NCBI RefSeq assembly: GCF_004358345.1
Contig: NZ_CP037952.1
Coordinates: forward strand, 4,650,001 to 4,714,000
Direction of reading: 5' to 3'
Origin: Parashewanella spongiae
GTDB taxonomy: Bacteria; Pseudomonadota; Gammaproteobacteria; Enterobacterales; Shewanellaceae
Length of the DNA stretch: 64,000 nt
In this document: positions 38,007 to 49,069 of the stretch, in pieces
How positions within the stretch are numbered: position 1 is the first letter of the stretch
Layout of the letters: each line of letters opens with the position of its first letter
Position numbers and translations under genes: made by a program
Notes under the pieces: generated by a model
Told to the model about the DNA's origin: nothing
The model's database searches: none
The model's input: only the letters and a program-made list of their open reading frames with translations

Positions 38007-38806
38007 TAGGTTTTCACATTGGTACTTTCGAAAATTTTATCTGCTGATGCAGCAACAAAACCGGTGTAGATTTCACCATCAGCTTTTGGATAACGGATGG
38101 CAAATTCATAGAAACAACTTGGGATTTCAACTTGCGCGTCGTCGAACTTAACCATAACTTTGTCGGCCATCGTTGATGATTGCTCAAGGAGTACTTCTTT
38201 TGATCCCTTCACTTCGCCACCTGCACTATTCAGTACAAAGTCGCCATCTTTTAGCGCTTGGTTCACTTCAAGGATGTTTTCATAACCCGGTAAATGATTA
38301 ATTGACACAGTAAAATGATTAGCTCGATAACCAAAAGCTGCAACCCAAGCTGCATATTCACTTTCTGCCAACAAGGTTTGGTAAGTATTGTGATCTAACT
38401 TCCAATGACGACCAGAGTAGATAAAGTTTTCGGCTTTAGTCGCTTCAACATTTACTTGCTCAACCAAACTTTTAATGATGTTTTGTAACTCATCACTGAA
38501 CGCACTGACATTAAGCTCCGAAATAAATACTTTGGGTTGAGTTGGATCTGGATGTTCAAAATGCTTAGCTGTTAGCTTTTTTGCTTCGAACTTATAATCA
38601 CCACAGGCCACATAACCTAATGTTAAAAAGTGCTCAGCAAGAACATCAAGGTTAACTTTATCAATATCGAAGGTACGTAATGCGATATGATCATTGATTA
38701 TCGCTTCGCCTTTACCTAGTAACTGTTGAATTTTGGCAGCTGATGGGGTCATTTCGATATAGTCTTGCCATAAAGCGGAAAATAGTGCGTTTACATCTGT
38801 ATGCAT
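38006..38806 (-). CDS. DUF1338 family protein (2-oxoadipate dioxygenase/decarboxylase-like)
   Basis: 266 residues. Metal-site patterns of the DUF1338/VOC-like family are visible: NDHIALRTFD near residue 40, and YRANHFTVSINHLPG near 170. The characterised relative HglS converts 2-oxoadipate to 2-hydroxyglutarate with a non-haem iron; this shorter protein may act on another 2-oxo acid. In Shewanella-like genomes such a gene accompanies astA/astD, as here. The stop codon TAG is formed at the border of an inserted element (37455-38006), so the last residue or residues may differ from the ancestral end. A hairpin and about 270 bp separate it from astD. Confidence 0.8.
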   Translation of the reverse strand: MHTDVNALFSALWQDYIEMTPSAAKIQQLLGKGEAIINDHIALRTFDIDKVNLDVLAEHFLTLGYVACGDYKFEAKKLTAKHFEHPDPTQPKVFISELNVSAFSDELQNIIKSLVEQVNVEATKAENFIYSGRHWKLDHNTYQTLLAESEYAAWVAAFGYRANHFTVSINHLPGYENILEVNQALKDGDFVLNSAGGEVKGSKEVLLEQSSTMADKVMVKFDDAQVEIPSCFYEFAIRYPKADGEIYTGFVAASADKIFESTNVKT

Positions 38807-38907
38807 CAGTGACTCCTTACTGCGATGCGACCGGTTATTCCGGTGAGAATATTTATCAAAAGGGAGTGGTTCTCCCTTTTAGTTCTTAGTTTATTTAAAA
38901 ATGAATC

Positions 38908-38930
38908 ACCTCGCCCCAGAGGGGCGAGGT
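38908..38930 (-). terminator. GC-rich hairpin after astD
   Basis: ACCTCGCCCC AGA GGGGCGAGGT is a perfect 10-bp stem and nearly repeats the hairpin after prkB (21385-21408), including the leading ATGAATC. It lies between astD and the DUF1338 gene. T-run support is weak. Confidence 0.55.
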
Positions 38931-38944
38931 ATCGTTTAACGTTA

Positions 38945-39064
38945 TCGTCACTTCAGCGAATGCTGGAAACGAAGAAACGACAGTGTTGCATGTCGGTAGT
39001 CTAGCGCCTTTTTCTTGTTTAGTGAAAGTCGCTGGATACCAGCCTACGCTGGTATGACAAAATA
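38945..39064 (-). repeat. Remnant of a family B-type element
   Basis: Contains CAGCGAATGCTGGAAACGAAG, GACAGTGTTGCATGTCGGTAG and GCTGGATACCAGCCTACGCTGG in the order seen in family B elements (inverted), but the terminal repeats are lost. Confidence 0.65.
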
Positions 39065-39076
39065 AACCCGAAGTGA

Positions 39077-40537
39077 TTAAAGGCTTAAACCTGGACTTAA
39101 TGTCCCAGGCAAGCTCACCGCATCAGCTTCAACAGAAGCGACAGGGTAAGCACAGTAATCAGCGGCATAAAATGCACTGGCCCTGTGGTTACCTGAAGCG
39201 CCAACGCCACCAAACGGTGCAGCACCTGAAGCGCCGGTAATTTGCTTATTCCAATTCACAATGCCTGCACGAATGCGGGCAATGAAATAATCATAATCCG
39301 AACGACTATCAGCTAGTAGGCCTGCTGATAAGCCATATTGTGTGTCATTCGCCATTTCAATCGCGTTATCAAATTCTTGATAACGAACCACTTGAAGCAG
39401 CGGACCAAAGTATTCTTCGTCTGGTAATTCAGCAATGGCGGTTACATCAATCAAACCAGGGGAAACTAAACCTGTGCCAGCTTCAAGGTGCTTCAATTCA
39501 ACCAATGATTGCCCCCCCAAGCTCACTAGATTACTTTGCGCTTCGACCATACCTTTAGCCGCCCCTTCAGAGATCATTGATCCCATAAATGGCTGTGGCT
39601 GAATGTTCCATGGCCCGACTTTAATTTGTTTGACTGCATCAACGAGCTCAGCGATAAGCGTATCGCCTTTTTCCCCTTGCTGAACATACAGGCGGCGCGC
39701 ACAGGTACAACGCTGACCTGTAGAAATATAAGCTGATTGCAAAATTTCATGAATAGCCGCTTTGGTATCTGTCACGTCTTTAACAATAAGTGGGTTATTA
39801 CCACCCATTTCTAGTGCTAAGATTTTACCCGGATGACCGGCGTATTGCTGATGCAAAATGTGTCCCGTACGTGAACTGCCAGTAAAGAACAAACCATCAA
39901 GTTGCGGATGAGATGCTAATGCTTTACCTGTTTCAAGTTCACCTTGCACTAAGTTAACCACGCCAGCTGGCAAGCCTGCACTCTCCCACACTTGCAGCAT
40001 AATTTCAGCTACTTTAGGTGTCAGCTCTGAAGGCTTAAAGACTACGGTGTTACCTGCAAGTAGTGCTGGCACAATGTGACCATTTGGCAAGTGACCGGGA
40101 AAATTATAAGGGCCAAAGACTGCAACAACACCATGAGGTTTGTGGCGAAGTACAGCACGACCTGATGGAATATCGCTTTGGGATGATCCAGTACGCTTAT
40201 TATAAGCCGAGACTGATAGACCGATTTTACCAATCATGGCGCCAGCTTCAGTAGCGGTTTCCCATTGAGGTTTACCCGTTTCTTGAGCGATGGTTTCAGC
40301 GATTTCAGTTTTACGCGCTTCAAGTGCGTCACGGTAAGCTTCAACAATCGCTAAACGCCCTTCAAACCCAAGCATAAACCAATCAAATTGAGCGTTACGT
40401 GCCGCTTCAACAGCGGCATTAACTTGACTTGCTGTCGCACTGACACCATTCCAAATTACATCTTTACTCGCTGGGTTGGTTGATGCCATTTCATGGCCTT
40501 CACCAGCAACCCATTTACCATTAATAAACTGTGTCAT
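39077..40537 (-). CDS. astD: Succinylglutamate-semialdehyde dehydrogenase
   Basis: 486 residues from ATG 40537, which has AGGA 7 bases upstream; ATG 40543 would add two residues. Aldehyde dehydrogenase motifs are clear: [41 protein letters not shown] with the general-base Glu, and the nucleophile Cys in [12 protein letters not shown]. The form GHLPNGHI is typical of AstD. It oxidises N-succinylglutamate semialdehyde with NAD in the arginine succinyltransferase pathway. It runs astC-astA-astD with short gaps. Confidence 0.95.
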   Translation of the reverse strand: MTQFINGKWVAGEGHEMASTNPASKDVIWNGVSATASQVNAAVEAARNAQFDWFMLGFEGRLAIVEAYRDALEARKTEIAETIAQETGKPQWETATEAGAMIGKIGLSVSAYNKRTGSSQSDIPSGRAVLRHKPHGVVAVFGPYNFPGHLPNGHIVPALLAGNTVVFKPSELTPKVAEIMLQVWESAGLPAGVVNLVQGELETGKALASHPQLDGLFFTGSSRTGHILHQQYAGHPGKILALEMGGNNPLIVKDVTDTKAAIHEILQSAYISTGQRCTCARRLYVQQGEKGDTLIAELVDAVKQIKVGPWNIQPQPFMGSMISEGAAKGMVEAQSNLVSLGGQSLVELKHLEAGTGLVSPGLIDVTAIAELPDEEYFGPLLQVVRYQEFDNAIEMANDTQYGLSAGLLADSRSDYDYFIARIRAGIVNWNKQITGASGAAPFGGVGASGNHRASAFYAADYCAYPVASVEADAVSLPGTLSPGLSL

Positions 40538-40579
40538 GATCATTTCCTACTGCAATTTTATACGTCACTTGCAAGCAAT

Positions 40580-41599
40580 TTACATTGCAAGTACACGAAT
40601 TTGGTCACCCGCATTAACCATAAGAGCATCAGCCAGTTTATGACTGATAACCACTTCTGTTTTATCAACATCAACCGATAAATACGCTGAGGTAGCGCGG
40701 TAATTTTCTAATAAAGTATTAGAGATAATGTATTGCGTACTCGATTTTGCTGTTTCGCCAATGGAAACAGTTAACAAACGACTCAACTTCACTGAACGAA
40801 TGTTTTCTAACTCACATTCAACCGTTGGTCCACCATCAAAAATATCGACATAACCACGGCATTGAAAACCTTCACCCTGTAATAACTTGAGGGCTGGAAG
40901 TGTGTTTGGATGTACTTCACCAATCACTTGTTGCGCTTCTTGTGGGAGTAAACATACATAGACAGGATTACGTGGCATCATTTCAGCCATAAAGGCCTTT
41001 TGTCCTAATCCTGATAAATAATCTGCTTTGAGAAAGTTAATACCCAAGAAGAATTGTTGCAGCCAACCATAAAACGATGAATTACCCTCAGCGTCTGAAA
41101 CACCGCGCATTTCAGCTATCACTTTATCGCCAAATCGCTCAGCATGCTGCGCTAAAAATAAGAAGCGACTGCGAGATAACATGCGGCCATTATTATTTTT
41201 ACGATATGAATCTTGTAAGAATAGCGTACACAGTTCGGCAGAACCCGTATAGTCATGGCAGAGGGTTAACGTTTCTACTTCATTACGAACGTCAATTTGC
41301 TCAGAATGATAAACTTCAGTACCAACGCGATAATGGTAAAACGCATCGATTAACCCAACAGCAGCTTCAAGTCCACATGTACCAACGACATCGCCAGTTT
41401 CTGTGTCTTCTAGCACCATTAGGTAACCTTCATCATGGGGCTTATTTTCTTTCTTTTTAAATGAAGCTTCAACGCGGGCTATCTTTTTGCGTAATAATTC
41501 TTCGTTAACGGGTAATGAGGTAAACCCGTGCCCCGACTCCTCAGCTATCTGCATTAATGCAGGTAGATCAGAACTTCGGATTGGACGAATGATTAACAT
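40580..41599 (-). CDS. astA: Arginine N-succinyltransferase
   Basis: 339 residues, normal length. MLIIRPIRSSDLPALMQIA and GHGFTSLPVNEELL open the protein as in AstA. DSYRKNNNGRMLSRSRFLFLA and IFDGGPTVECE are conserved family motifs. It succinylates arginine from succinyl-CoA, the first step of the AST pathway. It lies 42 bases upstream of astD. astB and astE are not in the window and must be elsewhere. Confidence 0.95.
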   Translation of the reverse strand: MLIIRPIRSSDLPALMQIAEESGHGFTSLPVNEELLRKKIARVEASFKKKENKPHDEGYLMVLEDTETGDVVGTCGLEAAVGLIDAFYHYRVGTEVYHSEQIDVRNEVETLTLCHDYTGSAELCTLFLQDSYRKNNNGRMLSRSRFLFLAQHAERFGDKVIAEMRGVSDAEGNSSFYGWLQQFFLGINFLKADYLSGLGQKAFMAEMMPRNPVYVCLLPQEAQQVIGEVHPNTLPALKLLQGEGFQCRGYVDIFDGGPTVECELENIRSVKLSRLLTVSIGETAKSSTQYIISNTLLENYRATSAYLSVDVDKTEVVISHKLADALMVNAGDQIRVLAM

Positions 41600-41695
41600 T
41601 TTTCGATCTCCAAACGTGATTTCTTTGGTTCATAAAATCCGAACCTGAAACAAAAACAATATAAAGGGCGCTGACTTTCAGCACCCAATCAATTG

Positions 41696-42970
<1,275 letters not shown>

Positions 42971-43234
42971 TTAATACGTTAATAATATCGTCGGACATTT
43001 TCTTTATTGAATTATGAACATTATTAGCCAAAACGTGATCTAAATGCCAGTTTTCTGACATATTCTATTCACTAGAGCCTTTAAAAAGTGAATAAAGATT
43101 GCTATACAGGGGGTATAAAGTCGCATAATCGCGAATTTTTACGCATAAGTAATCATAAAAAACTTATTTGGCTGTGATGACGAACTCAATCTATTAACTA
43201 TTCAACTTTAAAGACTAAAAACTCACTATATATA

Positions 43235-44015
43235 ATACCAATTACAGTAATTAATCTTTCACTCAGCAAGAGCTAAAGGGTTTCAGTGCAAGGCACAAGC
43301 TCGAAGTATTATCGGGATAATTCAAGTGCTTGTAATACCAATTACAGTAATTAACTTCCCACTCAGCAAGAGCTAAAGGATTTCAGTACATGGCGCAAGT
43401 TTGAAGTACTATATTTCCTACGGCCGCCATACAAAGCTGGCGTTCAACGCACTTCATGCTTTTGTCGGGATAATTCAAAAACTTGTAACCTAGTAATGGA
43501 ACCCTTTAGCCTTGCCCTTCGGGAGCTTGTATGTGCTCAAATTACTTCTCAAAATTGTCTTGACGTAGCAATGTAATAACGACAGCGGTGTATGTCGGTA
43601 ACAACTATACCTTCATCAATTTCGATTGCACTTTGAGCACATAAGTACCTGATCATAAGTTTTTTAAGATTTTCTAGTGCCCAGTTTCAGCACTCTACGG
43701 TGTTGCAACTTCGGTTACATAGCTACGGCTATGCGCCCTACATTGCGTCTTGTATAGCACTAAACCTGAACACAATAATTATCAAAGAACTTATCGACAG
43801 GTACTTACATAGATCTGAGTTGAGCATTTAAGGGACGTGGCGGAAGAATGTATACCAATTTTATCGTCACTCCTGCGAACTCAGGAGTCCAGAGTCTTTG
43901 GTTAATTTGGGCACAAGTCGCTGGATACCTGCGTTCGCAGGTATGACAAATTAAGCGTTGAAATTTAAATTGGTATTATTTGAACTGCGACATCCCTAAT
44001 TACTGTAATTGGTAT
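43235..44015 (-). mobile_element. Family D inverted-repeat element (781 bp)
   Basis: Ends ATACCAATTACAGTAATTAA, inverted at both sides as in 22099-22759, and in opposite orientation to it. The left end is partly duplicated (a second end begins at 43335). A family A element sits at 43832-43996, close to the right end. Confidence 0.75.
43832..43996 (-). mobile_element. MITE-like element, family A (165 bp), copy 3
   Basis: Inverted relative to copies 1 and 2, same length, flanked by TAA. The other family D copy (22110-22125 on the complement, GAGTATTTAATTACTG) shows the empty site with a single TAA. Confidence 0.87.
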
Positions 44016-44063
44016 AACAAGGTAAATCCTAATTGTTCAAAAAACACACTCACTAATTTACCG

Positions 44064-44975
44064 TTAACTCTTCATATTCAATTGAATAAATTGATGTATT
44101 TCATGTCTTGCTTGTGTCGCTTCAGGTAGCATTTCGAAAAGTGGAAATACATGTGGCATATTAGGATAGAACAAGCCTTGAACACGTCCTTCACAATCTT
44201 GTATTTTTTTAACCAACTGCTTAGCGTCTTGCAAGAGCAATTCACGTGTCCCTGCAATGATCATAACTGGCGAAAGATCGGAAAAATCACCTTGAAGAGG
44301 TGATACGCTATCTAGCATGGGGTTTTGTCCATTCAGATAAGCACCACGTAGCCTAAGCAAGGATTCTATTGTGAATAGAGGATCATCAGCGGCAAGCGTT
44401 TGCTCTACATTTCCAAGCAATGCAATATCCAAAGCTGGTGATAGCAGAACAGTGGACTTTGGCTGTGGCAGCCCCTGTCGTTTTATTTCCAGTAATAATG
44501 CTGCTGCAAGGTTACCGCCCGCTGAATCTCCCATCAACACAATGTTTGCATCGGGTTTAAGTTCAATGAGTTTTTGATAACCTTCAATCACATCATTTAA
44601 TGCCGCTGGATAAGGGTGCTCGGGCGCTAATCGATAATCAGGAATAAAAGCATCAAGCTGGCAATGATGCATTATATTAGCAATGAATTTAGCGTGTGCA
44701 TTTGGAGTTTTAAAGCAAAAACCGCCACCTCGAACGTAAAAAACTACGTCGTTTTGGGTATTGTTTGTTTTAAACTGATAAGCTAAAAGATGACTACTAG
44801 AGAGCGCTATTTTTTTAGAAATCAATGATTCAGGCCAAATAATCCAGCGTTTATCCATGTGCAACATTCGTTTGCGAATTTCAGAGATAGGTAATTTCGA
44901 GCGGCCACGGCTCATTGATGGTTTTGCTACATAAGACAACATTAAGTTTAAAATAGTAGACTGCCAACTCGACAT
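44064..44975 (-). CDS. Alpha/beta hydrolase, hormone-sensitive-lipase family
   Basis: 303 residues. The nucleophile elbow GDSAGGNLAAAL, the DYRLAPEHPYPAAL motif and a final catalytic His in NMPHVFPLF define the HSL (esterase IV) family. The usual HGGG oxyanion motif reads RGGGF (FYVRGGGFCF). It is probably an esterase acting on short acyl esters or similar compounds. Cytoplasmic, with no signal peptide. It stands alone between repeat-rich spacers. Confidence 0.88.
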   Translation of the reverse strand: MSSWQSTILNLMLSYVAKPSMSRGRSKLPISEIRKRMLHMDKRWIIWPESLISKKIALSSSHLLAYQFKTNNTQNDVVFYVRGGGFCFKTPNAHAKFIANIMHHCQLDAFIPDYRLAPEHPYPAALNDVIEGYQKLIELKPDANIVLMGDSAGGNLAAALLLEIKRQGLPQPKSTVLLSPALDIALLGNVEQTLAADDPLFTIESLLRLRGAYLNGQNPMLDSVSPLQGDFSDLSPVMIIAGTRELLLQDAKQLVKKIQDCEGRVQGLFYPNMPHVFPLFEMLPEATQARHEIHQFIQLNMKS

Positions 44976-45682
44976 TCGTCACCTCTCGAGCTACTCGTCG
45001 CTTAACGAGCAATTAATTTATAAACTGTGTTCATTCAATATATAAAAATCACAAAACATATAAAAGTTAATGATAATTTATTGTTTCTATTATTTAAATT
45101 TCAATATATAGGAGCTACAAGGTAAACGCATGAATGTTTTTCGGGCAAAACCGTAGACTTTATAATCCGTCATTCCCGTGAAAACGGGAATCCAGTGACT
45201 TTAGGTATTCAAATATAAAGAGCTAGATGACCGACATACAAAACTGTCGTTATTTCATTGCCCACTTTCGTGGGAATGACGAAATTACCACGTGGAGTTG
45301 TGTATATCGGTTGCCCTGATAGGAGCTATCTGCTTTGTATCATAAATTTTAAATTGTGTTATTTACCAAGTCTTTTTTAAAAAAAGAAAAACTCTTGAAT
45401 ATCAAACCAAACAATCCCACCTAAAAACAAAGTGCAAACACACTTATTTACCAATAAATTCAATACATTTTGACTAACCAGTCATTTTACGTAGCGTAGT
45501 ACAATCTATGATATAAAGGATAATTATTACTCAATAACAATAAAATAAATAATGATAAACAGCGATTAGTAACCCTTCATTTCTTTCCACTCACTATTTT
45601 TCATATATTCGATTTATTGATTTTACCAAAACAATTTTACTCAAGCCGAAAACTTACTCATCATTATATCTGGAGAAAACTA
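44976..45682. other. Spacer with one repeat and AT-rich DNA
   Basis: Contains a hairpin repeat (45170-45297) and about 300 bp of AT-rich sequence before the next gene. No additional gene is supported. Confidence 0.7.
45170..45297 (+). repeat. Hairpin-type repeat related to families A and B
   Basis: GTCATTCCCGTGAAAACGGGAATCCAGTGACTTT, the shared core GACATACAAAACTGTCGTTA and CCCACTTTCGTGGGAATGACG are arranged as in the other small elements. A close relative lies at about 47870-47998. Confidence 0.7.
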
Positions 45683-46912
45683 ATGGCTGTAGCATCATCC
45701 TTAACCATCTCACCTGAAGTGTTAAAGTGGTCTTCAACTGACAAACAATTATCAGGGCTTTCTGAAAACCTAGTAAAACAACTATCACTGGCTATAGAAA
45801 ATAAAGACACTACTGTTTCTTTCAATGTGAAAACAGACAAAGCCAACCCTAAACTGATAAAATTTCATATTTTCCATGAGCAAAACGCTTCGGGGGAGCA
45901 ACAAACCATACTTAAAGAAGGTAAAGTTCTTAAAACCCAAACTGACATTGCAGTAGCACTGATTAAGCAATATCGAATAGAATCTCAAAAAAGCAGTGCT
46001 AGCTCATCTGACGAGCCAACATCAAACTCATCACCTCAAACGTCCACACCTCCTTCTTCGACTAGTCAAGCTCATGAATTAGCTGATAATTTATCTACCG
46101 AAGGTACACAGGACTCACCGAATGCCCAAAAGGCTTCAGAGCCAGTGAAAACGCCTTCTTTAGAACGCAAGAACAGTAATGAATCCGATGATAATTACGA
46201 AGATGTTACCAATGCAATTCAAAAAACTGATGATGATGCTAATGTTGATAATGGTGCAGTTACAGCAGATGGTAAATCTGAGGCTTTAGCAGAGCAATCT
46301 AACAATGAGGAGACTGCATCTCAAAAATCTTCAGAATCACTGGCTGCAGATAAATCTACACCTTCAGAATCATCTAAATCTGATACTGCAGAAGAGTTGT
46401 CTACTGCAAAATCACTTGCTACTGATAAATCTGCTCCACAACAATCTCCAAAGACTGTGCGTTCAGAAGAATCTATTGCTGATGAGGAAACAACTAAACC
46501 TGAAGTAACATCATTAAAGGGAGATGAAGCTCAGGCGAAACCCGTTACACCCGATACGAGTCTGCACCCCAAAAAAACCAATGTTGATGGTGTTCAATAT
46601 ATTATTGTTCCCGTAAACAAACCTGCATCAGAAGCCACTTCTTCGACACCGATGAAACCAGTATCAATAGTTTTTCAACAAGAAGGCGATAAAATCAAAT
46701 TGTATAATGCCAATGGCAGCGCTGAGTCTAATCAAGCGATAAAACTCCCAATTTCTGATCAATTTGAAGGCCCTTTTCACTCAGATGAAATTTTTGTTAC
46801 TGAAATTAAAGCAGAAGGTAATTACACCTTGTTGTTTAAGCCTATAGAGAACAGTAATACAGCCAGCGTGATGGTGAAAAAAGTGGATGAAAGTGAAATA
46901 AAAAATAGCTAA
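45683..46912 (+). CDS. Ser-rich acidic protein of unknown function
   Basis: 409 residues from ATG 45683, which follows TGGAG by 8 bases; the longer frame from 45617 has no ribosome site. Residues 1-90 form a small possibly folded domain (SLTISPEVLKWSSTDKQLS, VSFNVKTDKANPKLIKFHI). About 115-310 is a Ser/Glu/Asp/Lys/Thr-rich low-complexity stretch with imperfect repeats such as ESLAADKSTPSESSKSD and SLATDKSAPQQSPK. The last hundred residues again look folded (VQYIIVPVNKP, YTLLFKPIEN). No signal peptide or membrane segment. I do not recognise it; an unstructured middle between two domains would suit a secreted or host-directed protein, which is a guess. Its TAA stop is also the target duplication of the element that follows. 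Confidence 0.7.
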   Translation: MAVASSLTISPEVLKWSSTDKQLSGLSENLVKQLSLAIENKDTTVSFNVKTDKANPKLIKFHIFHEQNASGEQQTILKEGKVLKTQTDIAVALIKQYRIESQKSSASSSDEPTSNSSPQTSTPPSSTSQAHELADNLSTEGTQDSPNAQKASEPVKTPSLERKNSNESDDNYEDVTNAIQKTDDDANVDNGAVTADGKSEALAEQSNNEETASQKSSESLAADKSTPSESSKSDTAEELSTAKSLATDKSAPQQSPKTVRSEESIADEETTKPEVTSLKGDEAQAKPVTPDTSLHPKKTNVDGVQYIIVPVNKPASEATSSTPMKPVSIVFQQEGDKIKLYNANGSAESNQAIKLPISDQFEGPFHSDEIFVTEIKAEGNYTLLFKPIENSNTASVMVKKVDESEIKNS

Positions 46913-47077
46913 GGGACGTGGCGGAAGAATGTATACCAATTTTATCGTCACTCCTGCGAACGCAGGAGTCCAGAGTCTTTGGTTAATTTGGGCACAAGTC
47001 GCTGGATACCTGCGTTCGCAGGTATGACAAATTAAGCGTTGAAATTTAAAGTGGTATTATTTGAACTGCGACATCCC
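46913..47077 (-). mobile_element. MITE-like element, family A (165 bp), copy 4
   Basis: Same as 43832-43996. Left TAA is the stop codon of the preceding gene; right TAA is shared with the next element, which begins at 47081. Confidence 0.87.
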
Positions 47078-47080
47078 TAA

Positions 47081-47524
47081 GGAAAGTTTGCGGGAGAAAG
47101 TATACCAATGAGTTCTCGTCACTCCAGCGCAGGCTGGAAACGAAGTAACGACAGTTTTGTAAGTCGGTAGTCTAGGGGCTGTTTATCTTTCGTGATTATT
47201 TTTGCAGCGATAAATTGGTCGTTTTATACAAGACAGAGCTTGTGCGGTTTGGTATTCCAAATACGCAAGCGATAACGCAGTAGAAATGACCAATTTATGT
47301 TGTCTTAGATGCTTTTGAGCGTTCACTGTTCTGTGTTGTAACCCGTTTACTTAGATGACTAAGCTTCACTGCTTACGCCTTGAACAGATAAACGCTCAAA
47401 TAGCACAAAATTTAATCCTGAAAGATAAACAGCCCCTAGTGTCTTTGCTTTTTCTATAAAAGTCACTGGATACCAGCCTTCGCTGGCATGACAAAGATTG
47501 ATACTTTCTAAATAGCTAGCTCTC
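47081..47524 (-). mobile_element. Family B element interrupted by a family C element
   Basis: Inverted composite: GGAAAGTTTGCGGGAGAAAG at the left, GCTAGCTCTC at the right, and TAA on both sides. The family C relative (47176-47435) is inserted at the same CTAG site as in 13011-13488. The two composites may therefore descend from one nested element that moved or was copied as a unit. Confidence 0.8.
47176..47435 (-). mobile_element. MITE-like element, family C (260 bp), nested
   Basis: GGGCTGTTTATCTTTCGTGAT at one end and its complement-type AAAGATAAACAGCCC at the other, with CTAG flanks. It lacks the internal GACAGTTTTGTATGTCGATAA part found in the 292-bp copy. Confidence 0.8.
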
Positions 47525-47624
47525 TAAGTATTAAACCAACATTAAGGCAAGGATGCCTATTTAGGCTCTGTCGCAAACAGAAATTTTGTTGCTACAATTT
47601 AAGGGGATAGCTCCCTTCAAATAC

Positions 47625-48003
47625 AATTAAGTACCTGTCGATAAGTTCTTTGATAATTATTGTGTTCAGGTTTAGTGTTATACAAGACGCAATGTAGGGC
47701 GCATAGCCGTAGCTATGTAACCGAAGTTGCAACACCGTAGAGTGCAGAAACTGGGCACTAGAAAATCTTAAGAAACTTATGGTCAGGTACTTATGTCGCT
47801 AAAGAATAGAATTGCTCCCAAGAAGTCATCCCTCAGGGTAAACGTGTGAATGTTTTTTAAGTAAAAACCGTAGACTTTATAGCTAGTCATTCCCTTAAAA
47901 ACCAGTGGCTTTGGGTATTCAAATATAAAGAGCTAGAACCGACATACAAAACTGTCGTTATTTCATTACCCACTTTCGTTGGAACGACGAAATTATACCA
48001 ATT
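47625..48003. repeat. Partial family D element and hairpin repeat
   Basis: AAGTACCTGTCGATAAGTTC and GCATAGCCGTAGCTATG match the interior of family D. A hairpin repeat related to 45170-45297 follows. The terminal piece ATACCAATTACAG (47996-48008) runs into the end of the next gene. Confidence 0.65.
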
Positions 48004-49069
48004 ACAGCGGAACAGATTTTAGCACTTTTAATTCCTGCCCAAGATAAAGCTTATCCCCACTCAATTTATTTATACTTTTCAATGATGTAGCTGTTGTTTG
48101 GAACTTTTTCGCAATACTGTAAAGAGTGTCATGTGAACGCACTGAATACAAAACCCATTTAAGTACACGTTCTTTTGAATAACCAGCATCTTTAATTGTA
48201 GAGTTTATAGGTAGCAAGATATAATGGTAGTCTCCTTTAACAGTCTCCCACTGTTTTAGCCCTGGATTCAGTTTAAGAAATTCTTTGTAAGAAACTCTAG
48301 CTTTGCTTATCATTTTTGTTAAGTCTGCTTTCCCATAAATTTTCTCTACAGCAATAACGGGTTTATATGGAATTTCCGGCAAAACTATGTGATATTTTTT
48401 TGCCCGTGAAATAACGAACTTTAAAGCTTCAAACTTTGCAATATAATTTTTTGTTTCACGAGGTAACTTTAAACTCCAAATTGAAGGCTGTTTACTTAAA
48501 TTTCCTGAGATAGCATTATTGATAGTACCTTGACCGGCATTATAAGCTCCCATGGCGTACAGCCAGTTGTGTTCATTGGCCTCATACAAGTGTTTTAATA
48601 AATCTAGAGCCGCATTTGTAGATTCAAATATATTTCGACGACCATCGAACCATGGGTAAACCCTTGTACCAAATTCTTTCGCTGTAGGCCCTGTTAGTTG
48701 CCAAATACCCGCTGCTGACACTCTCGAGGTAGCACTTGGAATATATGAACTCTCAATAATTGGTAAAAGAGCAAGTTCGATAGGAAGATGGCGTTGCTCG
48801 AGCTCTTTTACAATCATGTACAAAAAAGAACTAGCATGTTCAGATATAACGACAAGAAAATTAGGATGTTGAATAAACCATTTTTTATAGTCATCTGCAT
48901 GCTTGTTGTAGGAAAATTTAATTTTATTACTCGAAGCAATCCTCTGCCAAACTCCGCCTTCGAACTGTTTTGTGCATTGTCTATTTGACGGCTCTGAAAA
49001 ATACGCACTGATGCTCGATGAGTGCATTAGACCAAGACTTAATAAAACTATTTTGGTTATTTTTTTCAT
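48002..49069 (-). CDS. MltD-like lytic murein transglycosylase
   Basis: 355 residues. A Sec signal is present (MKKITKIVLLSLGLMHSSSIS). The transglycosylase domain has the catalytic Glu in LPIELALLPIIESSYIP, then GIWQLTGPTAKEFG and MGAYNAGQGTINNAI, as in MltD-type family 1 enzymes. One LysM peptidoglycan-binding domain ends the protein (VRSHDTLYSIAKKFQTTATS). It cleaves the glycan strand in the periplasm. MltD proteins are usually longer with more LysM units. Here the stop TAA lies within the end repeat of a family D element (CTGTAATTGGTAT), so the C-terminus may have been cut short. It could serve wall turnover or the nearby T6SS. Confidence 0.87.
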   Translation of the reverse strand: MKKITKIVLLSLGLMHSSSISAYFSEPSNRQCTKQFEGGVWQRIASSNKIKFSYNKHADDYKKWFIQHPNFLVVISEHASSFLYMIVKELEQRHLPIELALLPIIESSYIPSATSRVSAAGIWQLTGPTAKEFGTRVYPWFDGRRNIFESTNAALDLLKHLYEANEHNWLYAMGAYNAGQGTINNAISGNLSKQPSIWSLKLPRETKNYIAKFEALKFVISRAKKYHIVLPEIPYKPVIAVEKIYGKADLTKMISKARVSYKEFLKLNPGLKQWETVKGDYHYILLPINSTIKDAGYSKERVLKWVLYSVRSHDTLYSIAKKFQTTATSLKSINKLSGDKLYLGQELKVLKSVPL

